From CAVWUA01 sp963758025 (GTDB lineage Bacteria; Planctomycetota; Planctomycetia; Isosphaerales; Isosphaeraceae), in assembly GCA_963758025.1 (NCBI GenBank), contig CAVWUA010000013.1, forward strand, positions 1 through 64,000: a DNA stretch of 64,000 bases, written 5' to 3'. Both the position numbers and the translations under genes were made by a program. Positions 10,576-21,200 of the stretch are shown here, piece by piece. Position 1 is the stretch's first letter. Each line of letters starts with the position of its first letter. Below the pieces are notes generated by a model. That model had not been told where the DNA came from and did no database searches. It worked only from the letters and a program-made list of their open reading frames with translations.

Positions 10576-11056
10576 AAGGCAAGACCGACAAACTGATCGA
10601 AGCCTGACTCGCGAAGTCGCATGGATCTCAACCCGCGACCGGCAGAGTCCGAAGGCTTCGCCGTAGTCGCCTGCGGCGAAGCGGGCCCCGAGCGCTCGCA
10701 GACCAGCAACGCCGGGGGTGCCTGCGATATCTGCCGTTTACTCCCCAGAGAGCGAATCCGCTGGATCTGGGTCTGAATCGCCTCGATTATCGTACGAATA
10801 GCGATCCCGTCCGGAGTCTCGTCTATCGGACCTTTTCCGAGACCGTCCCGAAACGCGGAGTGCCCCACCCCGTTGTTACTCTGGGGTGTTTCGGCGGATG
10901 AAGCATTCGCGATTCGGTCGGATCGACTGACACACCCCGGAAGTATCTTCTCAGCCCTACTCACTCCTATACGATTGTCATCCTCGGCTCGTGAACGACT
11001 ATGACGATAAGAAGGTAGAGGCGTCTGCAAAATGGATCATCGGACATCCGATTCCA
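10576..11056. other. Intergenic region upstream of the IS5-type element
   Basis: About 480 bp between the small hypothetical and the IS5-type element. A minus-strand frame spans most of it but has no recognisable motif and overlaps the preceding gene in antisense, so I do not call it. No structured element stands out. Confidence 0.4.
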
Positions 11057-11059
11057 TAA

Positions 11060-11919
11060 GAGGGCGTGTGAGAAGCCCCGCTTATGCAGGGCAAAGACGT
11101 TTTAACATGAGATGGATCATCGCGAGATGAATCATTGCCTCGCTCGACCCCGTTTCTCGCTCGTAATCCTTGCTCAGCCGTCGGCTACGACCGAGCCAGC
11201 CGTAGGTCCGTTCCACAACCCAACGCCGTGGGAGCACCTGGAAACACTTCAGCCCAGCGGGCTTGCGGACCAGTTGCAGCACCCATCCGCAAACCGCTTT
11301 GGTCCAATCGACCACCGCGCTGTAGGCTCCGTCGGCCCAGATCAACTTCAACCGGGGAAACCGCCCCTTGAGCTTCTCCAGTACCAGCTTCGCCCCGTCC
11401 CGATCTTGAATCGCCGCCGAGTGGACCACCACAGCCAGAAGCATCCCCAGAGTGTCCACCACGATGTGCCGCTTCCGACCGCTGATCTTCTTGCCTGCGT
11501 CGTAGCCCCGGCTCCCACCCGCCTCGGTCGTCTTCACCGATTGGCTGTCGATAATCGCCGCGCTACTGGGCTCTTGGGCCGTTGATCGCGGTGTCGGAGC
11601 CTTCGTTCGCAAGACGTCCAGGATCGTTTCCCACGTGCCGTCCCGCCGCCATTTCCAGTAGTAATAATGGACGGTCCCCCAGGGGGGCAGGTCGTGGGGA
11701 AGCATCCGCCACGGAACTCCTCCGCGAACGACGTAGAAGATGCCATTGAGCACCTCCCGCAGGTTAACGGATCGCGGACGGCCTCCAGGTTTCGCTTTCG
11801 GAAGCAAGGGGCGGATCAGTTCCCATTGATCATCCGACAGGTCGGTGGGGTATCTTTCGCGTCTCATAACGACTTCTACGCTTCAATGCAGGCATAGAGT
11901 TCACTTTTCACACACGCTC
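11060..11919. mobile_element. Complete IS5-family insertion sequence with 3-bp target duplication
   Basis: The 860-bp element is bounded by imperfect inverted repeats: GAGGGCGTGTGAGAAG at the left and GAGCGTGTGTGAAAAG read inward from the right (13 of 16 match). It is flanked on both sides by TAA (11057-11059 and 11920-11922), as expected for a 3-bp target duplication in this family. It holds one intact transposase gene. The intact frame and visible duplication suggest a fairly recent insertion. Confidence 0.85.
11082..11867 (-). CDS. IS5-family transposase (DDE type)
   Basis: 261 aa, intact. It begins with the family lead YPTDLSDDQWELIRPLLP, followed by GGRPRSVNLREVLNGIFYV. The catalytic triad is visible: D in AAIIDSQSVKTTEAGG, D in LIWADGAYS, and E in VVERTYGWLGR, with the conserved R-x-LSKDYE tail. 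One frame covers the whole protein with no frameshift signal. It sits inside the terminal repeats of the IS. The protein catalyses cut-and-paste transposition of the element. Confidence 0.93.
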   Translation of the reverse strand: MRRERYPTDLSDDQWELIRPLLPKAKPGGRPRSVNLREVLNGIFYVVRGGVPWRMLPHDLPPWGTVHYYYWKWRRDGTWETILDVLRTKAPTPRSTAQEPSSAAIIDSQSVKTTEAGGSRGYDAGKKISGRKRHIVVDTLGMLLAVVVHSAAIQDRDGAKLVLEKLKGRFPRLKLIWADGAYSAVVDWTKAVCGWVLQLVRKPAGLKCFQVLPRRWVVERTYGWLGRSRRLSKDYERETGSSEAMIHLAMIHLMLKRLCPA

Positions 11920-12005
11920 TAAGATGGGTCATATAGGGAAAGATTGCAGCCGCCATTGACCGATTATCAGACGATACCCCCGCGCCGACCGAACCCAAGC
12001 TCCAG

Positions 12006-12038
12006 CGCCGAACGAACCCACCTGCCGTTCTGGCAGAC
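12006..12038 (+). repeat. Isolated copy of a dispersed palindromic repeat motif
   Basis: The stretch starting GCGCCGAACGAACCCA and ending TCTGGCAGAC closely matches the start of each 138-bp repeat unit at 62637 and 62775. It contains the CTGCC...GGCAG inverted repeat. It lies between the IS5-type element and the second DUF1553 gene. The sequence after it is not the rest of the 138-bp unit, so this is a partial or related copy. Confidence 0.6.
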
Positions 12039-12206
12039 GTCTCGGGAAGGGTCCCGGAACGCGGGTGCGGGATCATCCGGACGCGAGAAATGCTTGCGAA
12101 TATCACCCTTGCGGTGCTAACGTCAAAGGGTGTGCAACGGATGTCCAACCGGAGCGACCGCGTTCGGGAAGGGTGGGCACGATCCCGAAGAGGGAGGCAG
12201 AGTTTG

Positions 12207-15200
12207 ATGTTACGAAGAGGTCCCGCGCGGCGGATCGGCGTAAGCCTGTTGCTCCTGGCCCTCGGGCTGGTCCAAGGCCCCGCGCGGGCCGAGGACGCGA
12301 CCGCTGAGCCGGCGTTCGACCGGGCGGCGATCGAGTTCTTCGAGAAGGAGGTCCGGCCGCTTCTGGCTCAGCGCTGCCAGGGCTGCCACGGGCCGGAGAA
12401 GCAGAAGAGCGACCTGCGGCTCGACTCGCGCGCGGCGGCTCTCGCCGGGGGCCTGACCGGGCCGGCGGTCGTGCCGGGCAAGCCGGAGGAGAGCCTGCTG
12501 GTCGAGGCGATCGGCTACGGCGACCTCTACCAGATGCCCCCCAAGTCGAAGCTGCCGGATCAGGAGATCGCCACCCTGACGAAGTGGGTCCGGATGGGTG
12601 CCCCCTGGCCCGACCACGGCGGCCCCAGGACAGCCGGGACGGCGGCGAGCGGGGGATTCGACCTGAAGGCGAGGGCCAGCCACTGGAGCTTCCAGCCCTT
12701 GCAAGGCCCCGAGCCGCCCGCCGTGCACGACACCTCCTGGCCCCGCACGCCGATCGACCGGTTCCTCCTGGCGAAGCTGGAGGCCGAAGGGTTGACGCCC
12801 GCCCCCGACGCCGACCGCCGCACCCTGATCCGCCGCCTCACGTTCGACCTGACCGGCCTGCCCCCGACGCCCGTCGAGATCGACGCCTTCCTGAACGACA
12901 CGTCCCCCGAGGCGTATGAACGGCTGGTCGAGCGGCTCCTGGCCAGCCCGCGTTATGGGGAGCGCTGGGCGAGGCACTGGCTCGACCTCGTCCGCTACGC
13001 CGAGACGGCCGGGCACGAATTCGACTACGACACGCCCGACGCCTGGCGCTACCGCGATTACGTCATCCGGGCCTTCAATGCCGACCTGCCCTACGACCGG
13101 TTCGTCGTCGAGCACATCGCGGGCGACCTGCTGGAGGCCCCGCGACGCCACCCGACCGAGGGGTTCAACGAGTCGATCCTCGGTACCGGCTTCTACTTCC
13201 TGGGGGAGGGGACCCACTCGCCGGTGGACGTCCGCGAGGATGAGGTCCTGCGGATCGACAACCAGATCGACGTTCTCTCGAAGACCTTCCTCGGCCTGAC
13301 CGTCGCCTGCGCCCGCTGCCACGACCACAAGTTCGACGCGATCTCGACGGCCGATTACTACGCCCTGAGCGGCTACCTGCAAAGCTCTCGGCACCAGCAC
13401 GCCTTCATTGATCCGCCCGACCGGATCGGGGCGAAGGTCGCCGAACTGCGGTCGCTCAAGGGGAGCCTGACACCGCACCTGACCGAGATCGCCCCGGACA
13501 CCGCGGAGCGGGTCACGGCGTATCTGCTCAAGGCGCGGGAGTCCGAACCGATGCCGGGGCGCGACCACACGGTCCTCGGCCGCGTGACGGCCGCCCTCTC
13601 TGCCAAGACGTCCGGGACATGGACCGATCGGCGGCGGCAGGTCATCGAGGAGATGCGAACCCGGCAAGACCGCGTCGCCTCCTCGACGGTCCTGTTCGAG
13701 GACTTCGACGGGCCGACCTTCGACGGCTGGTTCGTGTCGGGGGACGCCTTCGGCGACCGGCCAAGCCGCGCGGGGGACTGGCGATGGACCTCCGACGGAC
13801 CGGAGCCGGTTCCTCCGGGACGGGCGCACAGCGGCCTGGTGTCCGAACGGCTCCAGGGGGTCTTGCGGTCACGGACGTTCCCGATCGAGCACAAGTTCAT
13901 CCATGTCCGGGCCACCGGCAAGCATGGGCGGATCAACCTGGTCATCGACGGCTTCGAGAAGATCCGGGCCCCGATCTACGGCGCCTTGACGTTCGGCGTG
14001 GAGTTCGAAAGCCCCCCTCGCTGGTACGCGATCGATGTCTCGATGTGGGTCGGGCACAAGGCGTACATCGAGATCGGCGACGGCGCGACGGTCAATTACA
14101 CGGGGGGCACCTCCTCGTATTTCCCCGGTGACGGTTATATCGCCGTTGATGAGATCCGCTTCTCCGATGATCCCGCCGCGCCGGACGCCCCGGACCGCGT
14201 CACCCTGGCGATGCTCGACGGCCCCGAGGCCGCCACCCCCGAGACGATGGCCGATCGGTTCGGCCGGGAGATCGGCGCCCTGCAAGAGCGCTGGCGGTCG
14301 GGACAATTCGGCGACCGGCCGGACGACGCCGCGCTGTTCGAGGCGTTCGGGGAGCTGGTCCAGCTTGGCGTGATCACGCTGGGCGAGCCACCGGCCGACC
14401 TGGCGAACCGCTACCGGGAGATCGAGGCGACGGTCCCCCCGCCGACCCTGGCCCTGGCCATCACCGATGGCACGGGGGAGGATGAGCACGTCCATCTCCG
14501 AGGCAACTACCGGACCCCCGGCGAACTGGCCCCCCGGCGGTTCCTGGAGGCGATCGCCGGCGGCGACCAGCCGGCCCCCGAGCGCGGCAGCGGACGCCTG
14601 GAGCTGGCCCGCCGCATGATCGATCCATCCTGCCCGTTGACGCCCCGCGTGATGGTCAACCGGATCTGGCAGCACCACTTCGGCAAGGGGATCGTCGCCA
14701 CGCCGGACGACTTCGGCGCGATGGGAGAGCCGCCGACGCACCCCGAGCTGCTCGACTGGCTGGCCCGCCGGTTCGTCGCCGAAGGGTGGTCGATCAAGCG
14801 GATGCACCGCCTGATCGTCAACTCCCACGCCTACCGCATGCAGAGCACAAAGGCCGATCCCGAGGCCGAGCGGATCGACCCGGCGAACCGTTGGCTCCAC
14901 CGGGCGAACGTCCGGCGGCTGGAGGCCGAGGCGATCCGCGACGCCATGCTGGCCGTCTCCGGCAGCTTGGATTCCACCCAGTTCGGCCCGAGCGTGCCGC
15001 CCCACCTGACCCCGTTCATGGAGGGCCGAGGCCGCCCCGGGCACTCCGGCCCCCTCGACGGCGACGGCCGCCGCAGCCTCTACATCAACGTCCGGCGCAA
15101 CTTCATGACGCCGATGCTCCTGGCCTTCGACTATCCGCCCCCCGCGACCACGATGGGCCGCCGCAACGTCTCGAACGTCCCGGCTCAGGCCCTGACCCTG

Positions 15201-15461
15201 CTGAACGACCCGTTCGTCATCGAGCAGGCCCGCCGCTGGGCCGATCGCGTGACGGCCGTTCCGAAACGATCCCCGGAATCAATCCTCGACCAAATGTACC
15301 TGTCCGCCTTCGGCCGCCCGCCGACCGAGGCCGAGCGCGACCGGGCCTTGGCGTTCCTCGACGAGCAAGCCCGATCCCACGGCGAGCCCGATGACCCTCG
15401 CGCCTGGGCCGATCTGGCCCACGTGCTGCTGAACGTCAAGGAATTCCTGTACATCCCCTGA
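12207..15461 (+). CDS. PSCyt1/DUF1549/DUF1553 (PSD1) cytochrome-like protein (module 2)
   Basis: 1084 aa in one open frame. I start it at 12207, which has AGGGAGG about nine bases upstream and opens directly into a signal peptide (IGVSLLLLALGLVQGPARA). Parts in order: PSCyt1 with RCQGCHGPEKQKSDLRLD, MPPKSKLPDQEIATL, DUF1549 (TPIDRFLLAKLEAEGLTPAP to CARCHDHKFDAIS), a central insert of about 300 aa that looks like a jelly-roll carbohydrate-binding domain (VLFEDFDGPTFDGWFVSGDA), and DUF1553 (LTPRVMVNRIWQHHFGKGIV, ending in LLNVKEFLYIP). It is followed after 16 bp by its DUF1501 partner. It is probably periplasmic or surface-exposed and heme- or sugar-linked; the reaction is not known. Confidence 0.9.
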   Translation: MLRRGPARRIGVSLLLLALGLVQGPARAEDATAEPAFDRAAIEFFEKEVRPLLAQRCQGCHGPEKQKSDLRLDSRAAALAGGLTGPAVVPGKPEESLLVEAIGYGDLYQMPPKSKLPDQEIATLTKWVRMGAPWPDHGGPRTAGTAASGGFDLKARASHWSFQPLQGPEPPAVHDTSWPRTPIDRFLLAKLEAEGLTPAPDADRRTLIRRLTFDLTGLPPTPVEIDAFLNDTSPEAYERLVERLLASPRYGERWARHWLDLVRYAETAGHEFDYDTPDAWRYRDYVIRAFNADLPYDRFVVEHIAGDLLEAPRRHPTEGFNESILGTGFYFLGEGTHSPVDVREDEVLRIDNQIDVLSKTFLGLTVACARCHDHKFDAISTADYYALSGYLQSSRHQHAFIDPPDRIGAKVAELRSLKGSLTPHLTEIAPDTAERVTAYLLKARESEPMPGRDHTVLGRVTAALSAKTSGTWTDRRRQVIEEMRTRQDRVASSTVLFEDFDGPTFDGWFVSGDAFGDRPSRAGDWRWTSDGPEPVPPGRAHSGLVSERLQGVLRSRTFPIEHKFIHVRATGKHGRINLVIDGFEKIRAPIYGALTFGVEFESPPRWYAIDVSMWVGHKAYIEIGDGATVNYTGGTSSYFPGDGYIAVDEIRFSDDPAAPDAPDRVTLAMLDGPEAATPETMADRFGREIGALQERWRSGQFGDRPDDAALFEAFGELVQLGVITLGEPPADLANRYREIEATVPPPTLALAITDGTGEDEHVHLRGNYRTPGELAPRRFLEAIAGGDQPAPERGSGRLELARRMIDPSCPLTPRVMVNRIWQHHFGKGIVATPDDFGAMGEPPTHPELLDWLARRFVAEGWSIKRMHRLIVNSHAYRMQSTKADPEAERIDPANRWLHRANVRRLEAEAIRDAMLAVSGSLDSTQFGPSVPPHLTPFMEGRGRPGHSGPLDGDGRRSLYINVRRNFMTPMLLAFDYPPPATTMGRRNVSNVPAQALTLLNDPFVIEQARRWADRVTAVPKRSPESILDQMYLSAFGRPPTEAERDRALAFLDEQARSHGEPDDPRAWADLAHVLLNVKEFLYIP

Positions 15462-15477
15462 GCGGAGAACGCTGTTC

Positions 15478-16917
15478 ATGCACTGTCGCCGCTTCCTCCC
15501 GACGCCCCTGACCCGCCGCGAGATGCTCCTGCGCTCCGCCAACGGGTTCGGCGCGTTGGCCCTGGCCGCCCTCCTGGGAGACGCTGTGTATGGCGCGGAG
15601 CGGGCCGAGCCGACGCCCGGCGACGATCCGCTCACGCCCCGGCCGCCGCACTTCCCGGCGCGGGCGAAGAACGTCATCTTCCTGTTCATGGACGGCGGGC
15701 CGTCGCAGGTGGACACGTTCGACCCCAAGCCCCGGCTCGACCGCGAGCACGGTCAGCCGATCGGGGTGGAGACGGAACCCACGCAATTCAACAACGTGGG
15801 CAACGTGCTGAAAAGCCCCTGGCCGTTCCGCCCGCGGGGCCAGAGCGGCATTCCGGTCAGTGACCTGTTCCCGCACGTCGCCGAATGCGTTGATGACCTG
15901 ACGATCATCCGGTCGATGGTCTCGAAGTTCTCCGAGCACACGGCCGCCAACTACTTCATGCACACCGGGTCGGGCCTTCAGGGGAGGCCCAGTCACGGCT
16001 CCTGGGTGACGTATGGCCTCGGGAGCGAGTGCCGCGACCTGCCCGGGTTCGTCGTGCTGAACAGCGGCCTGATCCCCCCGGGCGGGCTCGACTGCTTCCA
16101 CAGCGGCTTCCTGCCGGCGTCGTACCAGGGGTCGGTGTTCAAGGCGGGGGAGCACCCCCTGGCGAACATCGAGCCCGCCGAGCGCGCCTCGGGAGGCCAG
16201 CGGCGGAAGCTCGATCTCTTGCGGTCGCTCGACGAGGGCGTGCTCGACCGCATGGGCGACGACGGCGGCGTGGAGGCGGCCATCGCCAACTACGAGCTGG
16301 CCGCGCGGATGCAGACGGCCGTGCCCGAGCTGATGGACATCCATGGCGAGTCGGCCGCGACCCGCGCCCTGTACGGGCTTGACGATGAGTATCCCCAGAC
16401 GCAGCTCTACGGCCGACAGTGCCTGATCGCCCGGCGGCTGGTCGAGCGCGGCGTGCGGTTCATCGAGATCCTCTGCCCGAGCGTCGGCGCTGACCGCTGG
16501 GATCAGCATAGCAACCTGAAGCAGGGCCACCAGAACAACGCCCGCGCCACCGATAAGCCGGTCGCCGGGCTGCTCAGGGACCTGAAGGCTCGCGGCCTGC
16601 TCGATGAGACGCTCGTCATCTGGGGGGGCGAGTTCGGCCGCACGCCGATGGCCCAGGGGACCGACGGCCGCGACCACAACCCCTTCGGCTTCACCATGTG
16701 GATGGCTGGCGGCGGGGTCAAGGGGGGGCACATCCACGGCGCGACGGATGACTACGGCTACCACGCCATCGAGGACAAGGTCACCATCTACGACCTGCAC
16801 GCCACGATGCTCCACCTAATGGGCATGGACCACAAGCGTCTGACCTACCGCTTCGGGGGCCGCGACATGCGGCTGACCGACGTCCACGGCGAGGTCGTTC
16901 ACGGCATCATCGCCTGA
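15478..16917 (+). CDS. DUF1501 domain-containing protein (module 2)
   Basis: 479 aa, intact. The Tat-type N-terminus is TPLTRREMLLRSANGFGALALAAL. Family motifs: FLFMDGGPSQVDTFDPKPRL, ARRLVERGVRFIEI, DRWDQHSNLKQGH, and WGGEFGRTPMAQGTDGRDHN. It starts 16 bp after the DUF1553 gene, so the two are almost certainly co-transcribed and presumably work together outside the cytoplasm. The next gene, a beta-helix protein, follows after 45 bp. Confidence 0.9.
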   Translation: MHCRRFLPTPLTRREMLLRSANGFGALALAALLGDAVYGAERAEPTPGDDPLTPRPPHFPARAKNVIFLFMDGGPSQVDTFDPKPRLDREHGQPIGVETEPTQFNNVGNVLKSPWPFRPRGQSGIPVSDLFPHVAECVDDLTIIRSMVSKFSEHTAANYFMHTGSGLQGRPSHGSWVTYGLGSECRDLPGFVVLNSGLIPPGGLDCFHSGFLPASYQGSVFKAGEHPLANIEPAERASGGQRRKLDLLRSLDEGVLDRMGDDGGVEAAIANYELAARMQTAVPELMDIHGESAATRALYGLDDEYPQTQLYGRQCLIARRLVERGVRFIEILCPSVGADRWDQHSNLKQGHQNNARATDKPVAGLLRDLKARGLLDETLVIWGGEFGRTPMAQGTDGRDHNPFGFTMWMAGGGVKGGHIHGATDDYGYHAIEDKVTIYDLHATMLHLMGMDHKRLTYRFGGRDMRLTDVHGEVVHGIIA

Positions 16918-16962
16918 GCCTCCTCGCGCTCCTTCCCGATCTCGACCAATGGGACTCACTCC

Positions 16963-18180
16963 ATGCGACGCACCCTCCCCGCCGTCTTCGCGGTCGTTCT
17001 CGGAACCCTTGTGCTGGCGACGATCCGACCGCCCGGCCTCCAGGCCCGTCCGGGGGAGTCGAGCCTGCCCGGCGCTCGGGCCACGATCGAGGCGATCCGC
17101 TATCCCAGCCTCCAGGAGGCCCTGGACGCGCTCCCGCCCGAGGGGGGCCTGGTCGAGCTGCCGGCCGGGACGTTTGAGATCGACAAGCCGCTGGTGATCC
17201 ATCAGGAGGACGTGCTCGTGCGAGGCGCCGGGACCGCGACCCACATCAAGAACGTCAACGAGGACGGACAGCCCGCACTGATCATCCAGCCCGCGAACAT
17301 CGCCAAGGACCCCCGCGCCCGCATCTGGCGCATCCAGCTCGCCGACCTCCGCCTGACCGGCAACGACAAGAGCGGCCACGGCATCGTGGCGAACGGCGTC
17401 AATGAAATCTTCATCGAGGGCGTCTCCGTCAGCAACCACGGCGGCGATGGTATCCGCCTGGACAACTGCTATGAAGACCCGCGCCTCTGCAACAACCTCA
17501 TCACCTACAACAAGCAGGCCGGCGTGAACCTGATCGGCTGCCACGACATCGTGGTGGCCGCGAATCAGTTCGAGGAGAACCGCGACGCCCTCCTGTGCAG
17601 CGACAGCTACAACCTCTGCATGACGGGCAATAACATTGACGATCACCTCCGCAACGGGATCGTCATCGCGAACACCTACGGCTCGGTCGTCTCGGGCAAC
17701 ATGATCGAGGAATGCCAGGGGACGGCCATCGTGCTCGAACGCGATTGTTACGGGATCACGCTGAGCGCGAACGTCATCGCCCACGAGGTTTCCGGCGGCA
17801 TCGACCTGCGCGACGCCCACGGCTGCACCGTCAGCGCGAACACGTTCCCGATCGTCAAGCAGAACGCCCTGGTCATCGGCGCCGAGAGCGGCCAGATCAC
17901 CGTGACGGGCAACAACTTCTCCGACAGCACGATCGGCCCCAACAAGGTCAAGCGGCTGCCCGACGACCTCCAGGCAAGCGGCCTGACCCTGCAAGGGACG
18001 TCGGATATCGCCGTCTCAGGCAACGTCTTCTCCCGCGTCGGCCCGAAGGGGATCACCGTCGAGGGGAATACCCGCCACGTCGTCTTCGGCGACAACGTGC
18101 TTAACGAAGTCGAGAGCGACCACGAGACGCTGTCCGATTCGGTCGTGACGGACAACCTGGACATTCCAAAAGACCAGTAA
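16963..18180 (+). CDS. Secreted right-handed parallel beta-helix repeat protein
   Basis: 405 aa. A signal peptide (PAVFAVVLGTLVLATI) is followed by a pectate-lyase-like fold start (YPSLQEALDALPPEGGLVELPAGTFEI). At least eight beta-helix turns then repeat every 20-25 residues with N-x-I/F and G-I-x-V/L patterns (VSVSNHGGDGIRLDNC, NNIDDHLRNGIVIANT, NVIAHEVSGGIDLRDA). Such proteins bind or cleave polysaccharides; I see no specific catalytic signature, so lyase activity is only possible. It is the third gene of the module-2 transcript and ends 23 bp before a strong hairpin. Confidence 0.78.
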   Translation: MRRTLPAVFAVVLGTLVLATIRPPGLQARPGESSLPGARATIEAIRYPSLQEALDALPPEGGLVELPAGTFEIDKPLVIHQEDVLVRGAGTATHIKNVNEDGQPALIIQPANIAKDPRARIWRIQLADLRLTGNDKSGHGIVANGVNEIFIEGVSVSNHGGDGIRLDNCYEDPRLCNNLITYNKQAGVNLIGCHDIVVAANQFEENRDALLCSDSYNLCMTGNNIDDHLRNGIVIANTYGSVVSGNMIEECQGTAIVLERDCYGITLSANVIAHEVSGGIDLRDAHGCTVSANTFPIVKQNALVIGAESGQITVTGNNFSDSTIGPNKVKRLPDDLQASGLTLQGTSDIAVSGNVFSRVGPKGITVEGNTRHVVFGDNVLNEVESDHETLSDSVVTDNLDIPKDQ

Positions 18181-18203
18181 GCGCGCCCGACGCGGGATCG
18201 TGC

Positions 18204-18235
18204 AGGGTGGGGACGTGGAGAAGCGTCCCCACCCT
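18204..18235. terminator. Strong hairpin between convergent genes, likely bidirectional terminator
   Basis: A perfect 12-bp stem (AGGGTGGGGACG pairing with CGTCCCCACCCT) closes an 8-nt loop. It sits between the plus-strand beta-helix gene ending at 18180 and the minus-strand DUF4091 gene ending at 18248. There is no U tract, so termination is inferred from position and stem strength. Confidence 0.7.
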
Positions 18236-18247
18236 ACAAGACGCGTC

Positions 18248-21200
18248 TCAAGGCGCCCATTGCACAGTCAGCTTCGGCGTGGCCTTCGCCCGGTCGGACT
18301 CGGACGCATAGACCTGGAAACGGGTGAAGAATCCGTCATCCACCGACCGATCCGGCACCGGAACGATCGCCAGGCCGTGATTTGGCAGGCGGCCAGCGAG
18401 CCACCCACGCACCGCGTCAGTCACGTCAATCTGATATTCCCGGGGAGGGTCGGCCAGATCGGTTCCCTCATCCGGCTCGATCACCGTGGGAGGTCCCGGG
18501 GAACCAGCGTCGGCGTCGAGGGCGAATGAGGCTCCCCCTTTCCAGCGACGGCCCGCCGACGGCTGCCGCCAGGTCGCGGAAGTCTCCTCCCAGGGGGTCG
18601 TCAACGGAACAGCCACGACCTTCGTGCGGCCCTGGCTGCTCGGGTCCCAGACCGAAAGGCTCACGGTCGCCTTCTGAACCCGCGCCGATTCCGGCAGGCC
18701 GAGCCGGTCCAGGTCAAACCGCACGAGGAAGACGGACGAGGCGGTATTCTTGCTCAGGACGTTGTCGCGGGGGACGTTCCCCAACGCCTCGCCAGGCCGG
18801 GCCGGGTCGATCAAGGCGTCGTCAACCCCCTCGGCCCCTTGCAGCACGGCAACGCGGCCGGAGGCTTCCGGAGGCGGGGCATCCGGGGCGACGCGGCGTT
18901 CGGGCACCTCGCCGACCGAGACGTAGCCCGGTTTCAGGTTTGATAGGTCGCGCCTCGGAGTCCGCAGCGCGACGAGCCGGCGCTTCGGCTCGGGATGTGC
19001 TCCAGAGAGGGCCTCGCCGACGCGGACCCGCAAGGCCCAGAGGTCTTGCGGACGGAGTTGCCGGAAATCGATCACTCCGGCATCCTCGCCGCCGGTGAAG
19101 CCGGTCCCCTTGCGCACGGCGGCCAGCCGCAGCGCCTCGCGCACGCTCTGCCCGACCGCCCAGCGCGGCGCGTCGAGAGCCTGTGAGAGCAAGGTCAGGT
19201 ACTCGACATCCTGCTGTCCGCGGCGGAACGCCTTCAGACGGACCGACGGGATCGGCCCATCGTCCTGACCTTCGCGCCGGGTAGAACAGGGAGAGCGTGT
19301 CGGCCTTCGTCCACGAGTCGGCAGTGCCAATGGTCTGCCAGGGCAAGACGCCATCGGCGCCGAGGGTCCAGGCGTCGATCGACCAGCCGACCGGCTGAAC
19401 GTTGGCGCTTGTCAACCGCGTTGGCGCTGCCGTACTCGACGACGATCTGGCCGAATGCCTCTTTGCGATCGAGGACCATGCGGCGATAGTCCCGGAAGGC
19501 GCCGCCGACGACATTGTAATCGAGCAAGCCGTCGAGCGAGTCGCGCTGCCATTGGGGCCGGGAGATATCCGCGCGGAAAACCATCCTGGCCGGGCCGGGG
19601 GCCGCGTTCACCCCTTCGTGGAAGGCCGCGCCGAAGTAGCGCAAGGCCCAGAAATCCTGAAAGTTGGCCGGTTCGTCAAGCAGCCAGGGGGATGACCCGC
19701 GCGACCAGCCGTTGACCTTGAAGTTGTTCTTGCCGTTCTGGAAGCAGTGGAACAGCGTCTCATCCCATCCGCGCTCGTTCATGTGCGCCGCGATCTGCCG
19801 GGAGACCTCGACAAAGGCGCGTCGGTAACGCTCGGGGAAGGCGCGGTCGGCCCAGTAGTCGCCGTTGTAGTTCCCCTCCATTGGGCTGGGCCAGTTCTCG
19901 TGCAACGGTAAATAAAAGCACTCCAGCGGCACCCCTTCGCGGGGCAAGTCGGCGAAGGCCGAGCCGTCGAGGTACGGACCGAACCGCCGGTCCCAGGCCG
20001 TCCAGTCGAGCGTCTTGCCGTCCCATTCGGGGGCGCACCCGGGGGCAATTTCTCCGTTCTGGTGATAGGGCACACGGTTCAGGACCGTGCGGTGCCGGTG
20101 GGCCAGGCGGTAATAGTCGCGCTCATTCTGGGGCAGGCCGTAGCAGTTCATCTCCGGCAGAAAGCTGAGATGGTCGGGCAGGGTGAAGTCCCAGACGTGT
20201 AAGGAGACGCCAATCGTGAGCTTCTGGCCCCCCAGATCAAAGATCAAACTCCCCCGGTGCTCACCGTCCCGGGCATCGTGCGGGACATAGAGTTCGCAAT
20301 GCAGGCTGAGGCTCCGTTCTCCCGGGGTCGAGGCGACGATTTCCGCCGCGTCCAGCGGCACGATCGGATCGGGCAGGGGCCCCTGGGCCGTCGAGACCGG
20401 ATGGTAGCGGCCAAAGGCGATCTGCGGGGCCCGATCATCGCCCCCTTGCCACGTCAGCGAGGGACGCAACCCCTGGACATCCCCTCGCACGAGAATCTGA
20501 AACGCCACGAATTCGTTCTTCGCGGCGTGCAAGCGAACCTGTTTCGTGCGTGCGTCCCAGAGATGGTTGGCGGCCAGGTAGCGGGGGTCCTGCGCGGGGA
20601 TCATCGCGCCGGTCACGGGATGCACCTTGTCCAGCTCATCCAGAACCGCGACCTCCGCATTTCCCAATCGGGGCAAGGCGGCGGCGCTCTCGAACGGCTT
20701 CACATTCGTTCCGGGCAAGGGGGCGAGCTTGCGGTCCGAAACCCGCACGTGGGCCTTGGCCGGCGGACCAATGTTCCCCGCGCCATCGACCGCCCGAACC
20801 GCCAGCGCGACCTCCGCGCCAGGAGGCAGGTCCAGGTCGCGCAGGTGCATCCGCACGGAATCGCCCGGCTTGCCGGCGACCGGGATCAAGTAGCGCGGAA
20901 CGTCCGTCTGATCCACCGACACGAAGAAACCAGCCGTGCCGGCAGGTCCGTCGTCGCGTGGTGTCAACCAGGAAACCCACGCTTCACCGGCCGGGAGGTC
21001 GCCGACCTCGGCGGTGATGGCCCCGGGCGCAACGGGCGGTGCGTGATCCTCGGGGCCGAGAAAGACGGTCAGATAGGGGGCATTCTCTGCCCCGGCCTCG
21101 CGGCTATGGACGTAGCGGTTCGGGAAGAGTTCCAGGTGAAACTCCTCGCCGTTGCGGGTCCACTCCGAGCCGGTGTCGTCGAACAGGAACAGCCCGTGAC